Below, piece by piece: positions 12,200 to 24,010 of a stretch of 64,000 nt of DNA. The number at the start of each line of letters is the position of its first letter. Within the stretch, counting starts at the first letter, position 1. The position numbers and the translations under genes are program-made. Under the pieces are notes generated by a model. It did not search any database. It was not told the DNA's origin and saw only the letters and a program-made list of their open reading frames with translations. Origin of the DNA: Tetrastigma voinierianum (Eukaryota; Streptophyta; Magnoliopsida; Vitales; Vitaceae); NCBI GenBank assembly GCA_016808115.1, contig JAEQBH010004434.1:477263-541262 (forward strand). Direction: 5' to 3'.

Positions 12200-14241
12200 G
12201 ATTGCCCCAAGTGGATTCTTCCCGCTAAACCCGGGTTCCGCGACTCAATTCACAACTCATGAATACAAGTGGATGTCGGGTTACCTCGACGCCACTTCAA
12301 AATCGAGCAGAGTCCCTTCTTTGTACGGAGCTACTCCAAATACAACACCCGCATGAAACCCATCCCAAACTAATATAATCACAACACAGTAAAATCCAAT
12401 TCACTGGGCCCAATAACTATACTCATCAAGTGATACAACAACTATATCCACACAAAAAGAGTTAATCAATCTTTATACAACACATATATTAAAACTAGAG
12501 AATTCTAATATATGTATACATCACAAAACCAAAGCCACAATCCGGCTTTTCTTCTAAACTCAGCCTCTAGGACGAGCCATCTCCTCGTGCGCTCCCTGCA
12601 CCCAAAATATGTTCCGAGCCAAAGGAGCAATTGTTCAAGAGTGGAATCACCCTAAGTGGGCTACTCTCCATTTAAGTGCATATGCAATACTTCAAAATAA
12701 ACACACTCAAGCAAATACATGATCCTACTTGAATGTCTACGATCAACTCATACCCCGAGCCTCACGACTCCCCTCACACCCGTCTGTTTCATGTGATGAG
12801 GAAACATCTTTCAAACAATTTGCTTGTTTTCGAAACTATACTACTGAAGTATCGGTCAAAATATGGGATTCACCCTCCGAGAAGTGAATGCTGAGAACCT
12901 TCCGAAATAGCCATGGCCCTCTATCCGAAATGATCTCGTTGACCTTCTCCCCAACCCCATTCTCCCAAATTCATCCCGTGAAATTCCCTTTTAAAAACGC
13001 TGCTTCTTTCACTTTTTCATGTCATGCACTCACCTAATTTCTAGTTACCCCAAAGGCATATGAAATGTCGCATTGGTGATGTCATTTCAATAACTCATCA
13101 CATGCAAATATATCACCATGCATATATTCGCATAATTTAAATCACACAATCACGCCATGTGTAATTCCAATAATTCATTTCAATTAAAATTAGCCTACTT
13201 GGGCTAATTATCAAACACTAGCAATTCCACTTAAATAATCCCACACCAAACACATATTATTTTCAAGAAAATTATTTTAGATCACCGCTTCGGGAACAAT
13301 AAAACCCCTTGGCCACTGCTCCTTCTGTGTTAATAAATTATCTGGCTCACTTGGTGAACCTGCCTACTAGCTTATTTCCGGCCTCAAGCAAACCATCTCA
13401 TGCATTTACACATAATTTCACCATTTAACACCCAAATCAGCCGTGGACAGTCACGACTGCACCATTTGGGTTTCAAAAATTTATATCAACTAACATCCCA
13501 AGTTCGGGACCGATCAAACACCGCTCAAGGCCTCAAGGTAACCGAACATTGAAAAACACTTTAAATAAAGTGTAAAACCCAAGTAGGAGAAACCCCTACC
13601 TCCTCGAGCTCGAGGAAACTCCCTAAACTGCACCCACGCGGCTCCTCCGCGTGAAGAAATGCCTCCTTCGGGTCCCGAAGATCGCCGACTACGGACGCTC
13701 GTATTTTTAGAGAAGGAAGACTCTCTCTCACTGTAACCAAACGAAACGAAGCACTGGCTCTTCTCCCCGCCCTTCCAAGTTTTGCTTCCTTTTGAATTGA
13801 GAAGACAATCACTATTGCTTATTTTGTCTTCTTATGACTTAAACAATTTCCAAAATGACCATTTTGTCCTTATTTTCCCAGTTTTGACATTGGGCTCTAC
13901 ATCGGCCGTCCATTTTCATCATTTCTCTACTCATACCACTTATGGCACATGAGTACTTGTTATATGTGACTTTTTCTACATCAAATACCGTTTTACGGCA
14001 CCCGAAACGTGATGCCTCAAAAAACGTGTCAACCTCCCGACCGTCTCTAATTCGGTTTAAATTTTACGTAAGGCTAGGGATTTTGCGACGATTCCAACGG
14101 TGAAATCCGTTTCATCATCCGAGATCTAAAGAATAAATTACGGATTTTTAACCTAAATTATACTCTCAGAATCAAATTACAATTTCAGAATCGAAATTAC
14201 GATTTTGCCATTTTTCCGTAAATTGAATTTCTCGTCTTACA
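12200..14241 (-). mobile_element. Inverted solo LTR inserted in the outer LTR
   Basis: Read on the minus strand it begins at 14241 with TGTAAGACGAGAAATTC, like the LTRs of element 2. It passes the same blocks in the same order, ending near GAATACAAGTGGATGTCGGG (12260-12280), which in element 2 lies about 40 bases inside the LTR end. The exact left end (about 12200) is blurred. The outer LTR resumes at 14242 with GCCCTATTTGGGTC. No interior is present. Confidence 0.75.
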
Positions 14242-14349
14242 GCCCTATTTGGGTCATCTTATTTCATGTACGAGTCCCATGAAATGAGACACACAGGTTT
14301 TTCGCAGGTTGACTGTGGTCAATCTGGGACTTTCAGGTCGACGCGCTTA
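14242..14349 (+). repeat. Outer LTR, 3' terminal segment
   Basis: Carries the family's terminal block: CATGAAATGAGA, then CGCAGGTTGACTGTGGTCAA and a close at GCGCTTA, equivalent to GCAGGTTGACGGGTAGTCAA...CGCCACA at 3417-3457. Confidence 0.65.
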
Positions 14350-14689
14350 AATACTCTGTTAATAATAATAGTAATTGTGAATATATATGGGATGAATTCT
14401 AATCAAAGTATTTTTAATGGAACTGATTTTATGGAAAGTGTTTTGAAGAAAAAAATATTTATAAAACACATACTTTAAAAAACACAATAAGCAATTTTGT
14501 AATATTAAAATTTGGTTTTTTTTTTACTTATATTCATTTTGCATAACAGATTAGAGTACTTTGTTCTTAATATCTTAATATTAAGAATGATTTAGATATT
14601 TAAGAGTGATTCTATATTTTGTCAAATATTTAGTATTTGACAAAAACACTTTTGAAGATAAAACACACTTCCTAAATGATATCTTAATT
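14350..14689. other. AT-rich spacer, nothing recognised
   Basis: Low-complexity A/T sequence without a frame, splice pattern or repeat that I can match elsewhere in the window. Confidence 0.5.
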
Positions 14690-14779
14690 TACGCGTTTGA
14701 AAGTTACTAAAATTTAAAATTTAAAATTTATATAGCAAATATAGGTTTGAATCCTTACAATAATAAAGTACTACAACGT

Positions 14780-14978
14780 TTTTTTTATAGTTTAACAAGA
14801 TGTCTCGAGTTCGAGCCCTTATAACGTGAAGCCAGACATGCAGTAGCTTTTACTGTTTTTGCTGGCTTATCCCGGCTCGAAGGGGGATTAGTTTTGGTGC
14901 GATATAGCTTTGAAATGCGTTTTTCGGGGAGGCAAGACATTTAGCTTTAAGACACCTCATGACCTGATAAAAAAAAAA
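14780..14978 (+). mobile_element. Candidate SINE with tRNA-like head and poly(A) tail
   Basis: Runs from a T-rich start through TAGTTTAACAAG and the box-B-like GAGTTCGAGCCC (14808-14819) to a run of 10 A at about 14969-14978. It appears to interrupt another tRNA-like repeat, because matching sequence (...CTACAACG before, CCACATTGTAATATACAAG after) flanks it and is contiguous at 15766-15785. I cannot place it in a named SINE family. Confidence 0.45.
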
Positions 14979-15242
14979 GTTCCACATTGTAATATACAAG
15001 TCAATAAAGTTATTTCACCCCTTTATTACTAGAGCCAAGGCTCAAGGACTACTCTAATAAATATTATATATTGACTTATCAAACTTATTATTTTGGTAAG
15101 ATAATTTATCAAAAATTGAAGTAAAATTAGGAACAAACCTTCATTAAGTTTCCCTAATTGTTGTTTTGTGATTCCCTTTAAAAAATGGTTGTTTTTGTGA
15201 TTTTAATTCCATCAAATATATAAAAAAATCTGATATTTATTC

Positions 15243-15345
15243 ACTTTGGATATTATGATGTAGTATTCACTTTTTACAAGGATTTCCGAGTTTAAGATCT
15301 CCTATAACTTTATCACATCCCTTTACCATTTGAGTTAAGCTTCAA
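15243..15345 (-). repeat. tRNA-like SINE head, inverted copy
   Basis: On the minus strand: ACTCAAATGGTAAAGGG (box A-like) followed about 35 bases later by AACTCGGAAATCCTTGTAA (box B-like), then AATACTACA. This has the same order and spacing as the plus-strand copies at 15690-15780 and 15938-16035. Confidence 0.45.
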
Positions 15346-15689
15346 GACAAATCAAGAAATATTTAAGAACCAAAATAAAGATAATATAAAATAAATATAT
15401 TTAAAATTGTATATTCTCATATTCTTCGTTATGGAAAGCAAGGTTGAAATTTAAAATAAATAAATGAACTTGATAAATAATTGAAAATTTCCAGAAAAGT
15501 GAAACGTATTTCTAGTTCATTCTTCCCTTAATTTTCTTTTTTTTTATTTTATTTTCTAGCATTTCATAAAAGGATAAAGAATTCCATTGATTAACAGAGT
15601 TAGAGAAATAATTTTCTTTTTGCTTTAATTAAAACTACAAGATTAAACTAATCATAGAAATATATTTATTCATTCCTTAAAATTTATTT

Positions 15690-15780
15690 TTTAGCTGCTC
15701 AATTAGCAAGGTGTTGGGAAAGGACTATGAAAGATTTAAGTTCAAATCCTTATAAGAACAATATACCACAACGTAATATA
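15690..15780 (+). repeat. tRNA-like SINE head
   Basis: GCTCAATTAGCAAGGTGTTG resembles a tRNA box A, and AAGTTCAAATCCTTATAAG about 30 bases on resembles box B (consensus GGTTCGAATCC). The sequence then reads AACAATATACCACAACG, a tail shared with the neighbouring copies. The spacing fits a pol III internal promoter. Confidence 0.5.
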
Positions 15781-15937
15781 CAAAGTGAATCAAAATAAAA
15801 AAAAGTAGCTCTTTAATTATAATTTACATTAAAAAAACCAATAATATGAAAGTGATAAATAGATTATTAGTTTTTCGACTATATATGGTATTTTGATAAA
15901 TAAATAAATAAAAAAGGAAATAAATATGAAGAGACCC

Positions 15938-16035
15938 GCCCTTAAAGTACGACTCAACTAATAAAGGGACGGGATTGCATAAGGAGAATCCAAAATCGAA
16001 TTCTTGTAAGAACAGAGCACTATAACTTAATAAAA
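15938..16035 (+). repeat. tRNA-like SINE head, diverged copy
   Basis: ACTCAACTAATAAAGGGACGGG then AAAATCGAATTCTTGTAAGAACAGAGCACTATAAC: the same box A/box B/tail layout as 15690-15780, more mutated. Confidence 0.42.
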
Positions 16036-16304
16036 CAAAAGTGCATAGAAGTAAAAAAAAATTTGTAGACACACATTAGTTAAAGTGGTATAATATAATG
16101 AAGAAAATTAATATATAATAATAATAATAATAAATGGCTATATATTTAAAAAATTAGTTTTATTTAATTGCATTTCTTTTTATATTTGTCCATAATGAAT
16201 CAAATATGATTTTTTTTAAAAACTTGTTACATATTATTACTTATTTGAAACCAAACATTAAAAGGCCTTTTTTATGAGTCCAAAAAATGATAAACTTATC
16301 ACTA

Positions 16305-16912
16305 CTTAAAAAGTATTCAAGGGCATTTTTATAATGATTTAATTCATGCTTTTAAATATAGTCAACATGGAGCAAAAGCTAAAAATGGTCCCTATTTGTC
16401 ATGGGATTTATTTTTGTTTAAACTTTAACTAATATAATTACAAAACTAATAGATTTAAAAACTGTGTTTTTTTAAAGTGTATTTATTTATTATCATTATT
16501 ATTTAAAAAGGAAAAAACAAAAAGAGAATTTTAATGCCCACATTGAATATTTGTTAGTTGAAGTCATAACAGTAAACTAAGACCCTAAATGGAAAAAAAC
16601 ATTGGATTTATAGTCCACGGTCCACTAGGTATTAAAAAGTATTCAAGGTCTTTTTTGGAATGATTTTAAGTCATGACTTTTAACATAGTCAAATATGGAG
16701 CAAAAATTGTGAAAGGGAATTTATTTTTATTTAGACTTTAACTAATATTATTAAAAAAAATTATTAGATTTAAAACTTATTTTATTTTAAATGTATTTAT
16801 TTATTATTATTATTATTTAAAAAGGAAAAAAGGAGAATTTTAATGCCTTAATATCTATTAGTTGAAGTCATAATGATAAATCAAGACCCTAAATGGAAAA
16901 AAGCATTGGATA
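16305..16912 (+). repeat. Tandem duplication, two units of about 0.3 kb
   Basis: Unit 1 (16305-16630) and unit 2 (16631-16912) both start AAAAAGTATTCAAGG. Both pass TATGGAGCAAAA-type, ACTTTAACTAATAT and TTTATTTATTAT blocks and end near AAGACCCTAAATGGAAAAAA. The offset is about 326 bases. A third, partial copy lies at 32375-32520. Confidence 0.75.
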
Positions 16913-17166
16913 TTTAGGTTGCGTTTGTTTTTTTTTCACTTCACGCCGAATAACTTTTTTCGTTTTAATATCAATAAAGACTTAATAAAGATTAAGTATT
17001 AAGCCGTTTGTTTTTTAACATTGCGAATGAAGCAGTACTTATAACCTAACGGATTATTTTTTAGGTTCCCGTCCCGCCGTCTAATGACATATGTTTAATT
17101 TAATTTAATCGGCTTTTAATGAGTTTATGCTTATTTTCTCAAATCCGATACGTTCAGTATTGTTAC
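16913..17166. other. AT-rich spacer
   Basis: Begins GGTTGCGTTTGTTT, a start reminiscent of hAT-type miniature elements, with CCGTTTGTTTTTT at 17001-17020. I cannot define terminal repeats or a target duplication, so no element is called. Confidence 0.3.
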
Positions 17167-17440
17167 TGTAAAACTCGAAAAATTAGAAATTTTCAAAAAA
17201 TGGTAAATGTTAATAAAATAATAAATTGCCATAAGGGTTCAGCAGCTTGTAAAATTCTCTAGATCTCTTGATAACTAAACGGATCGGCGCCATAAATTCG
17301 CCTCACAAATCTGTTAATCAAAAGTTTCATCGAATTCCGAGACAAAGGGAAATTTTTTTATTTTCCGGGCACAAGTTGTCGCGACTCCATGATCTAGATT
17401 TTTTCAATTTTCAGGCGTAAACGACCCGAACGAAGCAATA
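17167..17440 (+). repeat. 5' fragment of a gypsy-family LTR
   Basis: TGTAAAACTCGAAAAATTAG at 17167 and the following TTTTCAAAAAATGG, CTAGATCTC and AAATTCGCCTCACAAA blocks parallel the first 250 bases of the other family LTRs. The sequence then dissolves into A/T runs, so this is a truncated copy. Confidence 0.55.
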
Positions 17441-18044
17441 TGAAACCATTTATCCAAAATAATAATAATAAGTCCCGGCCCCGATTATATTTTTAAAATA
17501 TTTTTATTATTTTATTTTTTATACTTTAATATAAATAATAATAATTATTATGATGTTTTTTAATAAATAATTTATAAAATTCATAATATTTTTATTTTTA
17601 TGAAAAATATTAATTTTAATATAATAAAATAAAAAGAAAATATAAAAAAAAATTAAAATTTAAAAATAAAACAAAATAAAATATAAACCCATGTAGCTAA
17701 TTTTCTCATCTCCTCCCGCCTCGTTTAATTTTTTAAATGAGCATGCTTGAGACCGAAAAATAACGAAGCCTGCCTGGATGAGACTGCCCCGTCCCAAACC
17801 CTCTCGTTGTCATCCCTAAGAAGGTATATCATAATTTCTTCTTTTATTGGCAATTATTGAGTTTTTCTTATTTTGCGAAAAATGATTTTTTCCTCGAATG
17901 TAAGTTCAAATATTTTCACTTTTTCTATTCGAACTTTTTTTAAAAAATTTCAAGAATAAGTCATGAAAATTTTAAAACAGTCGTTAACGCCGAACTCATC
18001 ACAAGATTGCACCAAAAAACAACGCCACTCAAATCTACATTCAT
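17441..18044. other. Very AT-rich gap
   Basis: Mostly A/T runs with a short GC-richer patch at 17690-17830. Compared with the paralogous 32520-32530 junction, everything from about 16625 to 18040 looks like extra sequence inserted or duplicated in this copy. No gene recognised. Confidence 0.45.
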
Positions 18045-18461
18045 TCAGCCCAAGGTACTTTCCATTTATACCCCTACCTAACCCCATTTATTACCACCAA
18101 CCCATATCCACTCGTTTGCCCTTTTACTTCTTGTCCACGATCCAATCCATTTGATGTCACGAGATATAATAAATATTAAATATATTGGTAATTGTAAAAT
18201 ATTTTAAAATATCTTCACACCTATTTATTATTTGAAAATAAAATTTTGATGTAATCTTTTGGAATAGTATCTCAAATTTAAATGGCAAAAATATCATATT
18301 CGATTTCACTCATAAACACCAAAAAAACGGACAGAAGGCCAAAAGTATATTTATTTATTTATATTTTATTAAATAAAGTATGGTTAAAATTATACATTAA
18401 TGGTAATTTTTTATTAGTCATTTTATTTGAGAAGGAAATAGTTATTATTTTATGTAAATGA
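18045..18461 (+). repeat. Dispersed segment, copy 1
   Basis: Matches 32530-32850 in the same orientation: CCAAGGTACTTTCCATTTATACCCC, TATTACCACCAACC, CCACTCGTTTGCC, CATAAACACCAAAA and TTTATTAGTCATTTTATTTG occur in both. The copies end at the start of the fold-back arm (GATGAATAAGGGAAAAA). Confidence 0.7.
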
Positions 18462-18742
18462 TGAATAAGGGAAAAAATAGATTAAGGGAAAATTATAAAG
18501 AATGTTTATAATGAGCCAAAATAATCATTGTTTAATGAAATGGTGGTAAAGACAATATTTAGTTTTGTAGCAAAATAAAGAAAAGTAAAAAATAAAATAA
18601 ATATTTAGCCTCCATCAAATAGAGCATGTAAAGAGACAATTCTTTCAATTAAATTTCCATCATGTCATCACTGCAGTAATACGACGATAATAAAAAGGTT
18701 TAGAATTTGTAATGTTCAAATCTAAAGCACTAATACAAATAT

Positions 18743-20706
18743 TGTGACGCCCCAATTCCCGGGGGTCCGTTGACTACCCGTCAACCCGCGGAATACAAGT
18801 GGATGTCGGGTTACCCGACGCCACTTTAAACGCAGCATCCTCAGACGAGGTTCTACCCAAATACAAGACTCAGATATCCCGTCTCCAAACAAAGGCAACA
18901 TATATCCACACGGCCACTCAGGCCATAAACAATTCTCAATATGCATACCAACTATGAATCTAACTATATATCCCATAGTTACAAGAGTTACAATATTTTC
19001 ACTCTTAAACCATACATATATTAAACTTAAAGAGTTTTAATACATGTAAAACCACCAAAGCCACATTCGGCTTCTTCTGAACTCAAATTCTCTAGGACGA
19101 GTCGTCTCCCCGCACGCCTCCCGTACCAGAAAATAAAAGGGGGTCCCACGACGGTGAGCTAATGCTCGCAGGGAGAATCGCCTCTAAGTGGGCTACTCAC
19201 CACCTAAGTGCGCAACGTTAAGCAAAGAAACACACATTCAAGCAAATTTTACGATCCTACTTGAATGTCTACATGACTAACTCGCATCCCGAGCCACCGA
19301 CTCTCTCACACTCTAAGCCTTGTATGAGAATTATTGATTTGTTTATTTGTGGACAACCCTCCGATGTATATATATCAATCGGGGCCGCCTCGACGATTGA
19401 TATATTATTTGTTTGTGACTACCCGATGAATATCAATCGGGCCGCCCGACATTGATATTTTAAATTTGACCAATTCCTCCGATAATTAATGTTTTTAGAC
19501 AACCCTCCGAACCTTTTCTTCTACACTCATCTCATGCACTCACTCCTATAATCCTGTGGTGTTCCAGTTGCATATGGAATGATGTGACGCTAATTCCACA
19601 TAGCCTAATCACGCAAATATATAAACATACGAATATACTGCATAATATCCAATCACACAATCATGTCATGTAATTATCATTTCAAACATCAAATTAGCCT
19701 ACTACAATGATCAAACACAATCAATTTAATTTAAATCACTCGGCCAAACACATATTTTCATAAAAATATATTTTGAGAACACTATTTCGGGAATAGTGAA
19801 ACCCTCGTTTACTATTCCTAGAAAATCATAAAACATCGGTTCACTTAGTGAACCCGGGTTTCACGACCATTTCCGGCCTTTATCCAATCAATACATGATT
19901 AACACCAAAACACACACTCACACCAACAATACCAGAGCAGCTACTGGCTGCTCCCATTTTGTTTCAAAATTTTATATTAATCATCCTAAGGTTCAGACCA
20001 CCCAAACGCCCTGCTTTGTCCCTAATCTAATAAACATTGAAAAACACTTAAAAAGAATGAATAAACTCAAGTAGGGAGAAACTCTACCTCAAGGAGCGCT
20101 CAAGAAACTCCTAAACCGCACCCACTAAGCCCCTCTCCGCGCAGCGCCTCCTCCTTCTTGTCCCGAAGACTGCCGACGGTCGGATCGCCCATATTTCTAG
20201 AGAGAAGGAAGACCTTCTCACACTAGAAAAACCTCCATTTTTGCTACTGGACATTTTTCCTTCATTTTGCTCTCACGTTTTTGGTTTAAGGAAGGAGACT
20301 GACACTATTCAAATTTTTGTCATCTAGTGACTTAAAATCAAAATCCAAAATGCCTATTATGTCCCTTCATTTACCAGATTTGACATTCGGCACTATCTCG
20401 GACGTCCAAATTCATAATTTCTCTACTCATGCCACTTATGGCACATGAGTACATGTTATATGTGACTTTCGTCGCATCGAAAATCGTTTTACTAAGACCC
20501 GGCTGATGCTCAAAACGGCCGATCCGACCGTCTCAGAATATTACGAAATTTTATGTGCTAACTAGATTTCGCGAGACAAATTCCAATTTATGAAATCCGC
20601 TATTATCCGAGATCTAGAGAATTACATCGATTTTTAACCGAAATTATAATTTTGTAATCGACCTACGATTTTGTCTTTTCCATAAATTGGAATTCTCGGT
20701 CTTACA
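18743..20706 (-). repeat. 3' LTR of gypsy element 2
   Basis: Plus-strand ends are TGTGACGCCCC (18743) and TCTTACA (20706). Matches 26437-28446 block by block (GAATACAAGTGGATGTC, ACCACCAAAGCCACATTC, TCGGTTCACTTAGTGAACC, CGGACGTCCAAATTCATAA). Confidence 0.9.
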
Positions 20707-20717
20707 TTCTCCTCCTT
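20707..20717 (-). promoter_or_regulatory. Polypurine tract of gypsy element 2
   Basis: On the minus strand AAGGAGGAGAA lies immediately before the LTR start TGTAAGACCGAG. The block CGGGACGAAATTTCTTTC precedes it, as in element 1. Confidence 0.85.
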
Positions 20718-21001
20718 GAAAGAAATTTCGTCCCGAAATCTGTGTGACAATCACAATCATGCACATGCACATGCAACGCACCTCTACGCACCATGCATGC
20801 AAACAAATTACTTAAATTTTAAACGACTTACCACGCACTCATCCTTAAACAAGAAGGGATAGGTGGCCCGCACGCGCCCTCGCGCTCCACGCTGACACTC
20901 CTCCACTCCACAAGGCCGCCATAGCACTCCTCATCAAATTTCACGGTTCCTGCGCCGCAAAAACCCGATCACGACTATCAACAATGCACACCGGTCCTCC
21001 C

Positions 21002-21721
21002 TCAAGGTCCCATCCGCGGCCGTCTCAATCTCCGTCCCCAATCCACCACATGAGCCTGGATATGGCATATCGAGCATGGTGACGTGAAATACCTCGTGAC
21101 ACCTAACATGTCGGGCGGTAACGCCCAACCGGTGCCACCCAGGCCTACCCTCTCGAGTATCTCGAAAGGTCCAATAAACCTCGGCGATAGCTTCCCACGC
21201 TTGCCGAACTTGACCACTCCTCTCCTAGGCATCACCTTCAAGAAGACATGATCCCCAACCTCGAACTCTAAGGGTCAACGTCGCACATTCGCATAAATTT
21301 CGGCTACCGAAATGTGAGGTTGATTTTCATCGTATCAAGCCTCTACCTTCTCGTGAGGTGTCTCTTAATCAGGATCAGACCGCAATGGAGCTCTCTCCCA
21401 CCCTATCCAACAAAATCTGATCTACATGGCCTCTCATACGATGCCTCATACGATGCCATCCGTATACTCTGGCTCAGAATCGTTGTTGTAGGCGAATTCC
21501 ACTAAGGGAAAATGCTCCTCTACCCTTATGACCCATGACACATGCTCAGCCGCCCTAACATATATGCATATAATCCGCGACAACGTATAACCCCTACACA
21601 ACCCCTTTACCCGTGTAAACGCCGACCTTCCCAAGGTCACAATCATCATAACTAATGGATCGGTTGACTTAGTCCATGTCGCGAATGACATGCCGACTAA
21701 CCACACCCACGTAATTTCCAA
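21002..21721 (-). pseudogene. Integrase remnant (core end and C-terminal domain)
   Basis: On the minus strand, 21446-21721 encodes a peptide ending FPLVEFAYNND, the late part of the integrase catalytic core (family form: FPLVEFAYNNSYQ). The frame at 21002-21241 holds RFGKRGKLSPRFIGPFEILE, the typical C-terminal domain, then DWGRRLRRP near the end. A conserved HVSML-type motif appears just out of frame (about 21050-21090). Integrase would join element cDNA to the chromosome. Several frameshifts separate the parts. Confidence 0.85.
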
Positions 21722-23009
21722 TGGGTATCCAACACGAAGTCATCGCATTTATCATCCCAAGTCTCAATATGAGGAAGGAAGAAGAGGATAACCGTCCGGT
21801 CATCCTCGGTCACTCCCGACCCCATCACTCAACCTGTTTCATGTGATACTCTGACCGCGCGTTTACTCGGCAACATAATTTTCTACTACACTTCAAGCCT
21901 ATTACATTCTCACGTAAATTCGAAGATCTCCCCGTCTCTTACACCCTAACTCCGGTGATTCTCACCCGATGTGGATTTACTTGCGCCCCTTTTGCTTTGC
22001 CCCACACACTCTAATTACTCGTCATTTCCTGAATCGAACTAAGAGTCTTCATTGGACGTAGTCTCAAAGACAACTCAACCCTCATTCACCAAGAGTGGTG
22101 AATGACCGTACCGTGCACCCGAACGCACTATGCCATACCATGACACCCACTCCCGGTCCACCATGAGCGTAATCTTAGAGATCTCCTCACCATAATCCCG
22201 ACCTATCGTCAATCCTCACCCTACATCCTAGGGAAGAACATTTATACCGACTTCTCAAAGGCCTTAACCTCTGGGGCTTCAAATCCACGTCGTGGCCTGG
22301 GTATGACAACCCGACCTAGGTCTCAATTACTGACAACCCGATGGTTGTCAACTCATCCATGTCAAGCCTGACAATCAACAACCAATAGGTCTACCACCCT
22401 AAGGTCCACCACGCCTACCGGCGCAATTTAACTCGTCCCGACTTCGACCCACACTCCGCCCCTCCGCTTATCCGTGTTGCCGGGAAGTGCTCAGATAGCA
22501 CCCCGAAACTCCGAACCTGTCTTCTTATCCTCACTTCAGTGTGAGGAATGAATTGCGTATACTCTCATGTTCTACAGCTAACTGGGACTGTGCTGTCCTA
22601 AAGTCTTGGGATCCCTGTCTCTGGGGCAATCCCATCACTTATGCTCAATCCCGGGTCTCTAACTTAACCAAGCAGAAGGCGTAGTCTTCTCGCCTCTTCT
22701 CCGAACTAGAGAAAGTCGATCCTCCCTCTTGTTACCAACACCCGTGATCCCAAGTGTTCGGGTGATCTCACCTTCTCTCTCTATGGTCGTGGCCACCCTC
22801 AACCATGGAGTCCATAGTCCCATAGGTGAAATCCTATAATCCCCAGCCCGAACGGACAACTTCCCCGCCCATTCCCTCGACCTCTCGTATCACCCACCAA
22901 TCCTAAGAAACCACGTGATCTCAAGATTGACATCCTGGCCTCCCAACTCATCACGCCTCAACCTTCTAGGTCGCATCGACACTCTGGGCCGACACCACAC
23001 GTGTCCCAA
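21722..23009 (-). pseudogene. Degenerate RNase H to integrase N-terminal region
   Basis: By position between RT and the integrase core, this should encode RNase H and the integrase zinc-binding domain. I see GEFLGHVW at about 22985-23010, just after RT, but otherwise only short broken frames. No complete catalytic motif is readable. Confidence 0.5.
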
Positions 23010-23680
23010 AAATTCCCCCTCAATAAGTTAAAATCGCACTTACCGAACTTAGTGTATAATGATGTTTCAAGAATCGTAACACAATTTTCAAGGATAATTA
23101 TGCTCCCACTCTAGCACCGGGGAGTAGATCAAAATGTCATCCACGAAGACCATGACAAACTGATCTAGATAGGGTTGGAACATCCTATGCATGAGATCCA
23201 TGAATTCTGCTAACGCATTCGTCAATCCAAAGAGCATCACCGTAACCTCAAAGTGCCCTTAACGCGTCCTAAACGCTTTCTTAGGGATATCTGTATTCCC
23301 TAACCCTCAGCTGATGGTAACCAATGCGAAGGTCTATCTTGGAGTAGACTCGCGCTCCTCTCAACTGATCAAACAAATCTTCAATCCTCTGCAATGGGTA
23401 CCGATTCTTGATCGTGAACCTCGCTCAATCGCTTATAAGCCAATGCATAGTCGAAGGGTCTTGTCCTTTTCAGAACAACCTAGCGCCCATGGTGAAGTGC
23501 TCCTACCACGAACCCCTTATCCAAGAACTCCCGTAGCCTGACTCTCGAGTTCCCGTAACTAACCAATGCCATCCTTAAGTGAGTCATAGAGATGGGTGAA
23601 GTACTGGTGTAACTCAATCGGGTCTACATCCCGATGTGGAGGTAAATCGTAGCCTTATCCGGAGAAACATCCACATATTT
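23010..23680 (-). pseudogene. Reverse transcriptase remnant
   Basis: Minus-strand sequence shows, in order: FLDKGFVVG (about 23515), RPFDYALAYKRLSEV (about 23430), RYPLQRIEDLFDQLRGARV split by shifts (23350-23410), KKAFRTR (about 23270), FGLTNALAEFMDLM (about 23190-23235), and the catalytic FVDDILIYS (about 23120-23145) with the two Asp residues kept. This is a Ty3/gypsy RT, which would copy element RNA into DNA. Stops and indels break the frame several times. Confidence 0.9.
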
Positions 23681-24010
23681 GCACACTACCGAGGTGCATC
23701 CAAGTCCTGACTTCCGGGCCCTCTAGTAAGGGCTCGCTAGCCAACTCGCTAATCGCCCCCGACATCTGACTCAGATAATCGTCTGGCAAAATATCATGTC
23801 ATTCCCTTAAAATACCATACTAAGACTGCCCCGCGTGATAGCGGTGAATCCCTCCTACGTCACAATCGATAACGATCCCAGACGCTATCACCCAATCCAT
23901 CCCAAGGATGACATCGAACTCGACATGTCCATAATCCTCAGTCTCACCGCGAGTAGTCCTCGAGATCTCCCGCCTCACAACCTCGACATATCATCCCTAG
24001 TCTCGCCCCT
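23681..24010 (-). pseudogene. Protease to RT junction remnant
   Basis: Minus strand, about 23835-23940: VEFDVILGMDW, the well-known block just downstream of the gypsy aspartic protease, followed by VIDCD. The protease active-site triplet itself is not readable. Frames are interrupted toward RT. Confidence 0.7.

Larger units (their letters stand above)
524..14349 (+). mobile_element. Outer solo LTR of a Ty3/gypsy element, split by three insertions
   Basis: The pieces 524-1310, 8587-8597, 10841 to about 12199 and 14242-14349 line up end to end as one LTR. The first begins TGTGAAACCC like the other LTRs of this family. The last ends in the GCAGGTTGAC...GCGCTTA block that in the sister LTRs reads ...GCGCTACA. 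Added together the pieces give roughly 2.2 kb, the same as the intact family LTRs (about 2.15 kb), which supports the reconstruction. No internal domain belongs to it, so it is read as a solo LTR. The flanks GAAAT (519-523) and TAAAT (about 14348-14352) could be a degraded target duplication. The splits between pieces 3 and 4 are approximate. Confidence 0.7.

Noticed and set aside
14733..16035. Functional tRNA genes
   Set aside because: Only box A/box B-like parts are present; no complete cloverleaf or anticodon stem can be drawn. SINE heads explain them better.
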